Source: Turritopsis dohrnii
Lineage: Eukaryota; Cnidaria; Hydrozoa; Anthoathecata; Oceaniidae
Assembly (NCBI GenBank): GCA_027922465.2
Contig: BQMF02000659.1
Location: 1-64,000 of the forward strand
DNA: 64,000 bases
Reading direction: 5' to 3'
Notes under the pieces: generated by a model
Databases searched by the model: none
The model's input: the letters and a program-made list of their open reading frames with translations, nothing else
What the model was told of the DNA's origin: nothing
Shown: positions 35,804 through 50,000 of the stretch, piece by piece
Layout: each line of letters opens with the position of its first letter
Numbering within the stretch: the first letter of the stretch is position 1
Position numbers and translations under genes: made by a program

Positions 35804-36795
35804 CTAGTATCCCGTGTAAAAACATTTTACGGGTTTTTTTGAAAGTGACGTCTCAAAAATGGTGTCGAAAAATTAAATCACAGCATGACGAACAGAAAGG
35901 GTGTCAGTGCTGTAAGTACTTTGAACTTTAAATATAAGAACGCAGAACAGTCGTTTTACTTGGAAGATCTTAAACCCATGAAAAATAAAAATACGCGCTG
36001 TGCATCCGCTTTTTTCACTGAAGTAAAAAGTAAATAAGTGTGAAGTAAATTGATTGAAGATGCAATGCAATGGTTCCCCGTGATGAAAATACTTAACGTC
36101 AATACATAATACGGAAAAAAACACTTCTCACTCTATTAATCAAAAATCCCTAGGTATTCCAGCCAAAGCATTTTTAGTTCAACACTGGAGTTATGAACAG
36201 AAAAACGTTTAAATCAGATCTGAAACACATCAAAATATTCATAATAAATCTTTCACGATACGATATATGCAGTAGTAAAAATAAATTGTGCGTACAGGTA
36301 AACAACAAAAAGATTAAAATTGCTGTAACTGTTCATGGAATCCCCATACCCCAATGTAAATAAAAGCCAAACGCGAAAGTCGTAAAAGTGTCAAAATGTG
36401 AATTGTAAATAATTGCGATTTTCTTTACAAACCCATGATATTCATTTCTTCAATCGCGTATTATTGGAAAAGTAATGACACAGAAACCCTATTCATACTA
36501 TAAGAAAAACAAAACAAACAAACAATAAAGTTCTAAAGCGTACTTACCCTAAAAACATTAATAAATCTTCGCGCAATACTTTCGTTGTTGTCTATTGTTT
36601 CTTGATCTCGCGAATAATCAAAACATTTGAAACGATTAAATGCAATGCAATGTTTTCCCCTATACTAATCGTAGAAAAATATTAACCGCCGTGGTCTGAC
36701 ACTCCATTATGAATAAGTGACCGCAAAAACGACCCGAAATTTTAGTGAGTGAAAGCGTGAAAAAAGCGGATGCACACTCACGATTAGTATATAGA
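35804..36795 (-). mobile_element. Helitron-like element, 992 bp
   Basis: The minus strand starts A|TCTATATACTAATCGTGAG at 36795 and ends with a stem around TTTTTACACGGG and ATACTAG|T at 35804. Both the TC...CTAG termini and the A-T target are as expected for a Helitron. Short open frames inside have no Rep or helicase motif, so it is non-autonomous. Confidence 0.6.
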
Positions 36796-37933
36796 TTAAA
36801 TAGTAGAAACAAAGAAAAAAACATATGTATTTGTACCAAAAGAATGGACAAGATCCTCATGATCCATTCCCAATATCACCAGCTGCAGCGTACTAATTAA
36901 CAATGGCCGCGCATTTATATCCGTACGAAGTTTTCAGTGAAAAATCAACAAAAGGAAAATGGCCGAAATTGGCCAAATTCTACAGGTAAAGTCAAAAGTG
37001 GCATTAAAAACATCCCTTCTACCACATATATTAACTTAAAACTTTCACCAGCTGCAGATCAAGGATAAAATAAACTTTTGAATTTATTTTTTTTCCGATG
37101 TAAATCTTTAATCCACTGTATTAGAAGAGCAAAGTTGAAAAACATGAACTTTGTGAAAAAAGACCCCCATATCTTCAGATTGAGTGAAGAAGGCTTAACT
37201 CTATAAATTCAAATTCTTGTTTACATGGTAACGAACCAAAATCTTATGTTTTCAGTGCTATTACAACCATGACTCTTAACACAAAATAAGCAAAGTCAAT
37301 CGTTGTTTTGATTACACATTAGATAAAGCTGTAATTTGAGCTTAGTTTTTAAAATTAGGAAAGACAATTTTAAAAATGTCATTAACAAATTAGTTTTGAA
37401 TAAGTCAGTTATAAAAAAACATTGAAATGAGACAAAATAGGTATACTTTCTTAGTTATTTTGACATGACCTTATTGTCAAGAAGACTCAAAATCTCGCTC
37501 GACACAGCCATTATGAATATTCGATATCGGGAAATCATGACGTCAGAGTGGGAGAATTTCGCATGGAAATTGCCGCCGTGTAACGTTTTCGCTGCAAAAA
37601 CAGAACTCTTTAATTGGGAAAGTTGCGCTTCAAAATTTCAATGCTTTTGCGAAGCTGTTTGTGTGAATTTGAATATGAATGTGAACATAAACACTTTTAT
37701 TCCTTTACTAAAGAAATAATCTTGAGATGGTATGTTAGATTTTTGAGTATAATGACTATAAACAAATCAGTGACGGAAGCGAAAGTGATTCATACGTAAA
37801 TAGATTTTGGAGTAAGCACAGAAAAAAGTCAACCTCTTTGTTCGCTTGTTATTAAAAAAAGCAAGGTTAGAAATCGGGTGAACATAGCATTGCTGACAGC
37901 GAATTTCAGCCAATCAAATGGCAGATCGTCTCT

Positions 37934-38016
37934 TATAAAATCAGTTGATGTAACATTTATTTGGTAAACACACGTCGAGAAGAACGAGATTAAATCAAGA
38001 ATAAAATAAAGACAAT
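37934..38016 (+). promoter_or_regulatory. Core promoter and leader of the VWDE-like gene
   Basis: TATAAAA at 37934-37940 lies about 77 bp before the ATG at 38017, which leaves room for a leader of about 50 bases. The start context AATATGG is acceptable for an animal gene. No further motif is claimed. Confidence 0.5.
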
Positions 38017-38068
38017 ATGGCGGCATTTGTGTTAATGTTGATGTTACTTGTTGGCTGCAGTAGACAAG
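38017..38068 (+). CDS. VWDE-like exon 1: signal peptide
   Basis: Seventeen codons plus one base: MAAFVLMLMLLVGCSRQ, a short hydrophobic core followed by small residues suitable for signal peptidase. The donor is GTCAGT. The leftover G joins AC at 47755 to give Asp, the first residue of the D8C motif DPC, which fixes the splice. Confidence 0.8.
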
Positions 38069-41000
38069 GTCAGTAATATGTTATTAACATTGCTGCAAAC
38101 TTGACTTGTTTTAAAATTTTCCATCCACCCACTATTACTTAATTTATTAGCTATGTAAAAAACAGACCAGAAACCGAAAGATTGTATCCGTTTTGAGCCT
38201 AATCAGAAATAAAGAAGAAAACACTTTTATTTCGTTTTATTTGCGAACTTCATGTCCTCTAGGCTTTTCACTAAAAGCTTTGGAAACAAAGCTGTATATG
38301 TAATGGTAATAGTCGCACAATATTACCCTCATCTCCTTCCATCATCCATATAAACAACTACATGTATGGAGACTGAAACAGCATAAGTTTTACTTTGGTT
38401 CCAACACACACTAAATTAATTATCGTTTCGGCAAATCCCTGTCTGCAGTGAAGCAATATCGTGAAGGACAACAGCGGACAGCTTCCCTCTTAGATCCGTG
38501 TTCAAGGCTTACTAAACATTTAAATATAGAGTCATTACTTTTGCTGAACTACCAATGGTATTGTCGTTTGTAATGTATCAAAGATAATCAATTCAACAGA
38601 TGAAGATTAAACGCTCAATAAAGGGACACCATTGTGGAAAATATTGAAATGTGCTTTCCTTGTTACGGATTTCAGAATTTCAGATATTGTAAATAACAGG
38701 GACGCCATGGAGAAATCAAAAGATCATACATTGTCTATTCCTCTTTCCCACAACCCATTGCTTCTATACTTTTCCCATAATTCATACTGTTTTTATTTGC
38801 ACAATTATAACAGCAGGTCGAATACGTTTAAATATTTACACTGCTCTGTTGTCAAGACATCCGCTTTTTGTTTGTTCTATAATAACATGTTGGTTTGATT
38901 TATAATATAACTAATTTCTAACAATTTAAGCATTAAGTCCCGGACAATTGCCCCCGAGACATTCACCCCGAAACCCTGAAAACATGTAAAGTATTTTTTA
39001 CGATAATATTGTTTTTTGCTTCTAAGGTATTTTTGCTCGCAAGTAGAAAGCGAAACAAGATTTACAAAACAAAGAAAGTTAATATGTTTTAAATATACAA
39101 CTGTTTGTTATGCTATAAAATGGTAACACAACGAATATCATGTAAGTATTTGTTTTAAAAGGAAATGCGATAAGCAATGTGTCGTAAGTTATCTAGTCGT
39201 TGGCGGTTTGGGTAATCATCAACTATGCATAGAATTCGAGCGTTACAATCAGTGTATCATCAGGGCATAACTTGAATGTCCCATCTGCAAACCATTCAGT
39301 AGAACGGGCTAAAAGCTGAAGTGAGAAGCAAAAATAAACATTCTGTTGATATCCCCAATATTACTATCATGTAGCAAAAATTGCGCTCCATAGCAGTGAC
39401 TTGATATTCTTGTGGTAGTAGAGGAATGTCTTCTCGTCTTAAAGGATTTGGTAAAATGTTTTTCTCCTGTCTCTGTAAATGAATATTTCTTCGAATACTA
39501 CTTAAGTGTGGGAGATTGACTGCAGCGGTTGCAGAGATATCAGTCAGCTCTTGATCTAAAATTTGCTGTGGTGAGTTTTGTGTTGCCTTCTGTTTTATAT
39601 TAGCTCTGACTTAACTTATACCCCATTCACACCAACAAAACAAGTTTTATTAAAACTTGTTTTAATAAACATTGTTTTGATTAAAACTAGTTTAAAAAAT
39701 ATCGAGTTCACACTAACTTATGCGGAATGTAATTTGTTTTTTTAATCAAAATGGCCTTGCGTAGACGTATATTAAAAAATAAAAGGAAACGATTGTTGTT
39801 CTATCTGTTCCTGCGTAGGCGAAGAATACAGAGTAACTACAGAATCTATATTCTATTTACAATTTTGCTTAAAAAACATGTTCAACGATCAGTGTATCCT
39901 GCTGCCTTTATGTATTCAGCAATTTCCTCCCAGATCTATTTTTTGCGAGTGCATGATTTCAGTTTTTCTTGAATGTTCTCTTCTGACCATTTTTCAAGAA
40001 GAATTTGTGTTTCTTTATCATCCCAGTGTCTCGCACGAGTTTTAGCTGCCATTTTTGTGATTTCTAAACGTGTTTTAAATAAAACGAAAATAAAACAACC
40101 TCGCGATGTTGTTTTATTTAACCTGGATTAAATTAAACAGGTTTATTTTAAACAAAGTTTAATCTCAATGTGAACACTTGCTTCGAAAATAAAACACGAT
40201 TAAAACATGTTTTAATTTTGGTGTGAACGGGGTATTAGTTCACATTTGACCTGCGATGGCGCGTGAGTGTGTTCGTTAACTGCTTTAGCAAAATAATCGA
40301 GTGTATCTAATTTAATTTTTGCTTTGCAATTCCCTTTACTTGTGGAAATTAGGCAAATATAAAGTTTTGGTGCAAACTCTCATAATTCGAACTTTTTGTA
40401 ATTCGAACAATTTTCAAATCCCCCTGAGAGTTCGAATTAGAGAGAGTTGACTGTAAATCATTAGCCAAATCTTAATGATTAACATAAATATAACCTTTTC
40501 GAAATAACTTTCTTACCCCTCTTTCAGTTGCAGTAAATAGTGTAAAGCTTAGGTCAAACGTATCCAACATTTCATCCAACATCGAAAATTTGAAAAAGAA
40601 AAAAAATGTGTTGGATGAAGTAAAAATGTGTTGGATAAAAGTTGATCGCGATCAAACTTTTCATCCAACATTTACTGCTTCATCGAACACATTTTTCGTG
40701 TTCATCCAAAACTATGTGAAAATGAGGTCATTCTATTGCAAACGAATGTCATTTCGAATGTTAAAATGTTCGAATTTTGAATATTAAAAAAAAAGACCGC
40801 GTTTTTGTATGTCAAATCACATCACGAGTTTCAATGCAAATATGAGCAGCAAAGAAAAAGCCACGATGAGCGATAGCTTAGTCGACAGGGTCGATTCTAT
40901 TAAAGCAAAACCCTTCATAAAATACCAACACATGCTCCCAACTCGCTCCCTTCTTTTCATTCATTCTCTGTTTTTTCCCCGGCAAGGCCTTTCGTCGTCA

Positions 41001-44000
41001 GAATCAAAAAGTTCTGATAAAACAACAGGATAGAGTATCTGCATGTCCGTCACCATCTTGAGTTTCGTTTGAAAGAGAAAATGAATGGACATGTTTTGTT
41101 TTTATAGAAGGAGAGAATGAATGAAAACATAGATGTTCGATGAAATGTTGTATGCTTCAGATAAACTCATCACAATATTTTTTCAATAATGTTACCTTTT
41201 TTGCCGTTGATTTCCAATTGAAGAGTGCGAATTATCGCATAATAACAAAAGATAATAACAATTGACGTTTGAACAAAAAAAAGAATGAGTATACCTTGGG
41301 AAAATGTCCAAACGTATAATGAACGCTATTTTCATCCTTTCAGATTTCGATAGAAAATTCAGAAATTTATTTCTGATCTATTACAAAACAGGTGAAAAAG
41401 TGATGACGTCACGTGACCTCAGGAGCGATGCCGTCATTTTTATCTCTTTATTTTGTGATAGAAATGTTGGGAATTTGATTCTGATCTGTTTAGAGTACAA
41501 AACTTGAAGAATGGGTAAAAAATGTTAGAGATACCGTGTCGCAAAGATTAAGTTATGAAATTGGTGACGTCATCAATGTAATCTTTCAAGGATCATAACT
41601 TCTGACCTGTTGATTTTCGGACCCATGTTTCTTACTACTTTTTGCTTCTTTTGCTTACTTTTGAACTAAAAATGCTGATATCGTCACTTCTCGAAAACGA
41701 GGCTGTTAGAAAAATGGTCCAATTCAAAATTTTTTTTAGTTTCAACCAAAGACCAGCTTCCATCAATAAAATTTCCGGTTAGGTTGAGTGCTACATATTT
41801 GATTTTTTTCCCTGTCTAGTTTGACCGACGCGAAATTTTCATCCAACTTCCATCCAACATTCATCCAACAAACGTCCAAAGCAATGATGAAAATGTTGGA
41901 TGAAATGTTGGACACGTTTGACCTAAGCTTAAGCTTTTTTGAATTTCAGATTTCAAATTTTTCAGTTATAGTCAGAGGTGGATACAGACATAGTCAAACT
42001 TTGTGGAGAAGTACACTATCACAAACTTTCTTTTCCGTCTCAATTATTGTTTAGTAATTGCACGTTTTTCTTTTCTTCTCTTTAACTTAACTCTCCTCCA
42101 GAAGGTTTGACTATGTTTGTATCCGCCTATGGTAGTCGAATGTATAAACATTTTAAAATATTTTCTCCTTCCCCTGTGAGAGCATTGGAATGTGTGAAAT
42201 TTTCTTTTCACTGTTTCTTGATCGGGAAGCAGACAGACAGATGCACCGACGGCGGTAAAGCTATTTTTGAATTAACTTTAGCTCGAACTTCGTTGCTGTT
42301 AACTTTTTTAACTTTTGAAAAGGTAAAAACGTAGCTGCTTAGTACAATAATTGTACTAACGAAAGCTGCATGATCACCGTGTTGAATTAAACTCCTTACA
42401 AAATGCGAGAAAAATTAGCCTGTGTAAAGTGAATAATACATTAAGGGCATCTGGAGATGCCTGGAAGATGTTACTTATGTAACGAAAAGCTTCGTGATTT
42501 TAAAAAAATATATGTACTTTTTAAAAACTTTTGCGTTTATTACTTTACATTAAGGGCAGTCCTGGTGCAAATGAGTGCAGTTTAACGTACATTTCTTGCA
42601 AATTGAAAACATCTTAGGAACAAAGGGAAACTACTCTTATCAAAACTTTTAAGCTGAAATATCTACCTTTAAAAATGAGAATAAAAACTTGTCTATGTCA
42701 GCGATTTTCTTACCTACATAGGGGGCTGATTACTAGGGGGCAATCATCCGAGGGGGAGTTGTCCAGGGGGGAATTGTCCTGTCACCGTGTCCGCCATATT
42801 AATAAGTGTTCATCCCTTTGACAAGAAGGATACCAGTACACATGTTTAAGGTAATTTATGAAAGGATTAAGCATTCTTTATTGGTTGTATCCTTATGGTC
42901 TGAAAGTGTTTCAAAATCTCCAAAATAACCGATGTTTTTTCTGGCCAGGTTGTTCTAATGTGGAAGTAGAGTTCACTCTGGGTTGGTTAATATCCAACAG
43001 AATGTAGTACCCTATTTCTTCTACTAAACGGCGCTTATTGAAAATTCCAATTTTTGGATGCAGCGTTTACTAGAGGGCGGCGTTCATTAGAGTGTGGTGT
43101 TTATTACAAAATGATAAATGAGATAAAGGCAGACTTTAAAGAACAATGTTTTCTTTTTCTTAAAAACTTACCAATATCACTGTTGCCGTCCTCTTTCACG
43201 ACACAAACAGCTTCATAGCTTTTGCAGAAGTTAGAATCGAATGATTGCCCTTAATCCGGTGCTAATAGAATTTTCAAAAGTCACAGCATTTTTTTAAGAT
43301 ACAAGAATATGGTTTGAACTTTCCTGCACAATTAATGACACACTAGCCGCCCATGTCCACCTGCTCTGTATCACTGTATCAATAAACGTCAAATTTCCTT
43401 ATAAACGGCTCGTACAACTTGTGTTCAAACAGAAGCAGATTCGAAGTCATAACCTCTGGTAAAACCAATCTTTTACCAGTGTAACAATACACTCAAAACG
43501 TAGAGAGAGAAAACTTCAACTTTTTATCAGCTTTTGTTTTAAAAAAGTTACGCGCTCTAACATGGGTGCTATCAAACGTAAGGGGGAAATCGTTTCTCTT
43601 CTTAAAAAGATCACACGGGAGGAGAGAGAAAAAGGCACGTGCTAAATGAATAAAGTGAATAAAAAAAAGTTCGATCTGAAGCGCATAACAATTAAAAAAA
43701 GAAATTAAATTATTAAAAGAAAAGCAAAAAAATATTTTGTTTCATGGTACTCTTTTTTTACCTATCGGTTTTAAACATTTTCATTGCTCGAAAAAAAGTT
43801 TACCCGTCTCAGACAGTCAGGCAAGGATACATTAGGATACACTGGCAAACATGCTGCCACATTCTGCCACTGCTGCTTTTTGTCCAAACTGTTTAATCAG
43901 TTAGTTTCTTTGTATTTAGTTGATGTATTGTTTTCTAAGCCAACGTAGTCAACGTAGTCCTTGGAATATAAAACTAACAATAATAATAATAACAAAACGT

Positions 44001-47000
44001 TGGTCCTATTAGTTCATCAGCCAAAAAAGTCACGTTCGATTGGGGTTGCAATGTATTTGCTTCGAACTCACGTCGCACACAAAAAAAGAAATAATTTCGC
44101 TCACAACTCAATCTACCATTTTGCGTGACTTACAAACAAACAAACAAACAAACAAACAATCAGACAGACAGACAGACAGACAGACAGAGAATCGGCTATT
44201 ACTATATAGATCAATTGAAATTCATCCAAACGTGGAAGATAGGAGGCAAATAAACCTGTTAAAATTTTTAAATTATTTCTTGTTTAGCGTGTTTTCTAAT
44301 AAACACCACTTTACAAGATTCGACGTTTATTATAAGGCGGCGTTTATTTCAAGTGCAGCATTAAATAGAGCGCGGGGTTTATTAGAGGGCGTTGTTAGAG
44401 GAAGTACGGTATCTTTAGTAAGTGTGTCCATCTGGCTGAATTACTTTTTATTACTAAAGCTCATAAATTTATCCTGAACAAAAAAATGTTATCTTCTATA
44501 TATTAATAGCCGATTCTCTGTTTGTTTGTTTGTTTGTTTGTGCGTTTGTTTGTAAGTCACGCAAAATGGTAGATTGAGTTGTGAGCGAAATTATTTCTTT
44601 TTTTGTGTGCGACGTGAGTTCGAAGCAAATACATTGCAACCCCAATCGAACGTGACTTTTTTTGGCTGATGAACTAATAGGAATAACATTTTGTTTTTAT
44701 CGTTATTGTTAGTTTTATATTCCACGTTGACCTGGCTTTGAAAACAGTACATCAACTAAATACAAAGAAACTAACTGATTAAACATTTTGGACAAAAAGC
44801 AGCAGTGGCAGAACGTGGCAGCATATGTTCTGTTTGCCTAACTCCTGCCTGACTGTCTGAGACGGGTGAACTTTTTTTTTTAGCAATCAAAATGTTTAAA
44901 AACCAATACGTAAAAAAAGAGTATTATATCAAAACAAATTTTTTTTTTTTTTTTTTTTGCTTTTCTTTTAACAAATTAATTTCTTCTTTTAATTGTTAAG
45001 CGTTCTGATCGAACGTTTTTTATTCTATTTATTCATTTAGCACGTGCCTTTTTTCTCTCCTCCGTCGTGATGTTTTTAAGAAGAGAAACTATTTCCCCCT
45101 TACGTTTGATAGCACCCATGTTAGAGTGCGTAATTTTTTTAAAACAAAAGCTAATAAAATGTTGAAGTTTTCTCTCTCTACATTTTGAGTGTATTGTTAC
45201 ACTGATAAAAGATTGGTTTTATCAGAGGTTGTGACTTCGAATATGCTTCTGGTTGAACACAAGTTGTACGAGCCGTTTATAAGGAAATTTGACGTTTATT
45301 GATACAGAGCAGGTGAACATCGGCGGCGAGCGACGCCGCCTTGGCGGCTTCTATATATTAATAGCCGATTCTCTGTTTGTTTCTTTGTTTGTCTGTTTGA
45401 CCGTCACGAAAAATGGTAGATTGAGTTGTGAGAGTCATTTTTTATTTTATTTTGTGCGACGTCAGTGTGAAACCATTGTATTAAGACCCTAATCCATTGC
45501 GACGTTTAGGGAGAATTATCTCGGTAACCAATAGGGATAACTGACGTTTTTTGGGGTCCACGATATTGGCCATGAGGTGACGAAAATATTTGGGCAAAAT
45601 TTTTTGGGACGGGGGCTCTATGCGTCATCAAAACGTTTGATCGACGATATCTCCTTAAAGGTGCGTCAAAGACATATGATCCTATACATTCTCTTGCTCA
45701 GAATTTCGAGCTCTACGAGATGGTTACACTTTCCAATGTCAATTTCTTAGTTCCATTTTTCGTGAACTCTTTGGGAGGTGACATAACGCAGGCTGAACAT
45801 GGGTGGCGAGCGATGCTGCCTTGGCGGGTAGTATTATACTAATACGCGATTGTATGTCACACTTTTATTTTAGAGATATATTTAAGGTTCAGTTCCAGTG
45901 ATACTATGTATAAATGCATTTATACGCATTATCATAGTGAGATGCTGGATGCTTGGGTGTATAAATTGGCTTTAGCCTTATTGTGATTTGTTTTACGTAG
46001 AAGTTACTTTGCATTTTCTGTGTATGAAAAAAATAATTTTCGGTCAAAAGAAGGGTTTCTTAAGGGTTGCACGTTTCACGTCTCCAGGGTTAAAAATTAT
46101 TTTTATTTTGCATTATGTTTTCTTCTTTTCATCTTGCGGATATAAAAAAACATGGTTTTGGTCAAAAGGAAAGAATATCAAGCTTTTCGATGTTTAATTC
46201 GATATTTGTTCTCTATTTTACTAATCCTTTCTCTGCAGTTAAACTCATCTTGAATAAAACTGATAAAAAGTTTTTACCCGGGTTACTATGAGGTCTATAT
46301 ATTCATGAAAAGTACACATCAATGGGTTCACATACCAATTAAAAAAGGTAAATCTAAACTTTTTGCTTCTGCATTAAAATGAGGCAACGGTGATATTATG
46401 AATACTTATTCCTTATTCGTCACGTAATATCACGCAAAAATCTGTTACAGTAGCGTTGGTGTGACGTCAGTTTTTTTATGTTCACGGGGAACCATTACAT
46501 TGCATCTCCGACGTATTTGGAGATATATCTCGAGAACCAATAGGAATAATTGATGTTTTTGAGGGTCCACAATACCGGGTTAGAGGGTGACGCAAAATTT
46601 GGGTCTGAATTTTATTTGGTACTGCGGCTATGACGTCATTAAAATCTTTGATCAAGGTTCTCTAACGGGTGGTCGTAACAAAACGATTCCATACATTTTT
46701 TGATCAGTTTTTCAGGCTCTGCAACATGAGTACACTTTCCAGTCCTAATTCCGTGTCTGAAATTTTCGTCACGGGGAGAACGCGGAATTGGACCCATCGT
46801 TTTTGAAGTTAAACTCGGTAAAAAGTTTTAACCGGGTTACTAGTTATTCAATAAAATACGTTATGTAAAAAAGTGTGGCATACATTAATTTTATGGAGAC
46901 TACCCAAAACGATCACATAACAAATTTCAAAAATTCACTGCGATGAAGACCATTTTCATTGAAATAGTGTATAGTGTATTATATTTCGTAAGAAACGTTA

Positions 47001-50000
47001 TCCTTCGCAAAGTTTTTTCAATAAATCCAACTGGGATACTAATAGAATGTGTGTTGTCCAACAGTTTGTGATCGTGATTTCGCATGAATACAAATTCCTT
47101 ATTATTTTATTTGAAAGAACGACGCATTACTCGTAAATGTTGATTATGATAACAATAATGTTTTTTAACATTGCCAAAAGTAAATGTCCTAGTTTTGGAT
47201 CGCTTGATCATATCTTAAAATAAATCTTAAATAAACCTGTAAAAGGCGTACTTTTCCACTGATCTCCTTCACTGTGTCACTCTTCAAAATTAAGAAAATG
47301 CAACGTAAAAGGAGAACAATGCATTCTTGGTAACCCAGCCAGAAATAACAAAATGTAAATTTTCTTGACGTCCTCTTGCTGGGTCACATGATTCCATCTT
47401 ATTAAAGAAACCTGTAGAAGGAGTGCTCCTAAATTGAACTCCACCGCTATGTCTCTCTGTAATATTACGAAGGTGTATGTGAAAAGAGAACAGTTCGCTT
47501 TCATATTACTAGAAGGAATTTTTAACTTCATAAAGTTAAGTAAAGTTAAGTTTTTTGTCTTGATTTCTTGCTGTCTATCAACTTCGGTACTAGTTCATCG
47601 TGTTTGTTTTTTAGGAATTTCTGAGATTTTTAAATGGAAAGATTTGTTTAAGTGTCCTGAGAATGAAATGAAATTTATATTTACATTTCCTAAACAGGAG
47701 TTGAGAAGACAGAGAAAAATGTTAAACAAATATTTCATGTATTCTTTACATCAGACCCCTGTATCAGTCATGTACGAAAAGATAATTATCAACGAAGTAC
47801 TGGTTACATCGTGCCTGCTGGTAGTTCATCACGAATGTGTGACAGAACGGGATGGTCAACAACTTGGTATCGATTCACGAGTATGGCCGGAGGAATGATG
47901 CCAACTAAATGTCCACCTAAAAACTCGTGTGGTATGTATGTCAAGTGTCTCTATGAAATACGATGCAGTTGGCTCAAAAAAGATTTCGACAATAAAAGTT
48001 CCTGTTTATTCTAACGATTTTGTCTCGATGTTCATTCAGTAGAGTGGAAAACAACCAGCACATTTAACAAGCCATGAAATTCATTAAATATAACTTTCCC
48101 TAATTTCATAGGTACAATAGGCTCTGTTTGGGTGAGTGGCGCGCATCCAACCACGGTTGGTGTGGAAACGTCGTTAACAGCGAAAGTTCGAGTTGGCAGG
48201 AATTGTGACTCGACAAAAAATTGGGGTGTCAAAGTGAAGAAATGTTCCAAGGATGGAGAAGAATTTTTTGTTTATTACTTGAGACCAACAAGCGCTTGTC
48301 CCATGTCATATTGCGCAGGTCTGTAGAATGTCTTCATGTTATTGCGCAGATCTGTAAAATGTTGCCATCTAATCTCTATATCTGTGAGGCTGAAACTAGA
48401 TTATAAGTAACCTCTGTTCAAACAAGCAAAGAATAATTTCAACAATTTACTTGACAGGTAATGAAACAAAGTGTAAACCAGGAGAAACTTCACCAACAGG
48501 ATTTACTCCAGGATGTTCAAGTAGGTACTAAGTTTTGTATGACACAGTGTGTTTGCTCTTCTCATTTGTATGACGTAGTGTGTTTGCCCCTCTTATTTGT
48601 TTGTCATAGTTCAAGGCTGGTAGGTGTCAAAGATACTGTAATACCGCACCATCAACCAAAAACGATTTTTCTACTGCGATTTTTCTACTCACGATAAGAA
48701 CTGTTCATAGCCCCTTCATTGATACGAAACTTCACTGTCCAAAACTTCCCGAATTTCTGCCTTCACATAACATGTTTTTGCAAAAGGACACTCAAAATAT
48801 CTCCTAATGCAGCAATTAAAATGAATTTCTGTGACAAGATCCAGCGTTTTCATAAGAAAAATGATATGTAAACTACTATTGCTTGGGACTTAACTTCTAT
48901 TGAGACTAACGACGTGGAAAGAATTTAGAAATACCTCACGATACCTCACTTTACGTGAGACTACTGCATCTTGGAAACGATGTGATGGATTTAATTTTAT
49001 ATTGCATACATAATTTATGAGAAACACGAAAAAGAAGGGACGTTAAAAGAAATGTCATCAGAAATGTCAAGAAACCACATTTCTTCTTCTTTCAGGTATA
49101 TACCCAAAGCACAACAAAGATCCGATTGTGTCGATCGGTGTCAAGGAGAATAGATTGCAATTTACATGTAGAATTCATCCTAAAGATACCAATGAAAATG
49201 TTCGGCATCAAATTACGTGGTATCAAGGACCACCAGAAAAGCAAATTCAAAAAATTGACATGTTAAATGGAACTCAAGCAGAAGCTTACTTGAGCAACAA
49301 CAATACGTTTGGAGAAGGCAAACCCTTGTTTTATTTGGGACAAACGGTAAGATGCAATGTCCTCATTACACTATTATCTCCGTAATACCTGATACAACTT
49401 CCGAAAAGCAATACAACAATTGGCTGTTGCATTTTTATATAACTATTTCTACAATATCATATCTCTATAATGTAATGCCAAAGACCTTCGTTAAAAGAAA
49501 AATTAAGGACTATAATGCTAAATGTAGCTGAGGCATGCTGTAGTTTTCTCGACTCATTAGGAGGAAAGTCAAAGATAATGAACTATTATACAGTGTGTTT
49601 CAAAAATAAGGCGACCCAAAAAATTATTCACTGTAGCGTTTGACATAATTCTTAACATAAGAAAATATTTCAGAAGTTATAAGGGGTTTTATCAGACATT
49701 TTATTACTCTGATTTTTTATGATTAATTAACACTTCGACATAAAAGCAATTACAGTTACTGCTGTGATTAAAATTTAAACAATTGCTGTCATTGTTTCCA
49801 AAAATCTTTTCTTTTCATTCACATCTTAATCGACCATTAAAAATTTAATTACATTTTTCCATGACATTTTCCTTATTTTTTCAAAAACCACTTTTTCATT
49901 TTTCACAAAAACATACTATCCGAAAGAACTTGAAAATGGCTTTCCAACGGTGTAAAAATTATTTTGAAATTCGATATATTCATTTAAAAAAACAGCTTTA

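Larger units (their letters stand above)
38933..42785. repeat. Pair of GGGGCAATTGTCC-type repeat ends
   Basis: CCCGGACAATTGCCCCCGAG at about 38938 and, in the opposite sense, GGGGGCAATCATCCGAGGGG with GTTGTCC and AATTGTCC repeats at about 42735-42780 belong to one short-motif family. They face each other about 3.8 kb apart. Whether they are the two ends of one element or two separate insertions cannot be told. Confidence 0.35.

Noticed and set aside
37465..37719. An 84-codon frame upstream of the VWDE-like gene
   Set aside because: No domain, no splice context and no similarity to neighbours; length is compatible with chance.
39751..39972. Basic 73-codon open frame in the Harbinger element
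   Set aside because: It is antisense to the Myb-like exon and its arginine-rich start comes from the complement of that exon's 3' side.
44040..44477. A 145-codon frame with a KQTNKQTDRQTD-type repeat
   Set aside because: The repeat is the translated (CAAA)n(CAGA)n microsatellite inside a Helitron-like element.
47434..47898. A 154-codon open frame on the + strand
   Set aside because: It overlaps D8C exon 2 in another frame; the exon frame has the domain signature and splices in phase.
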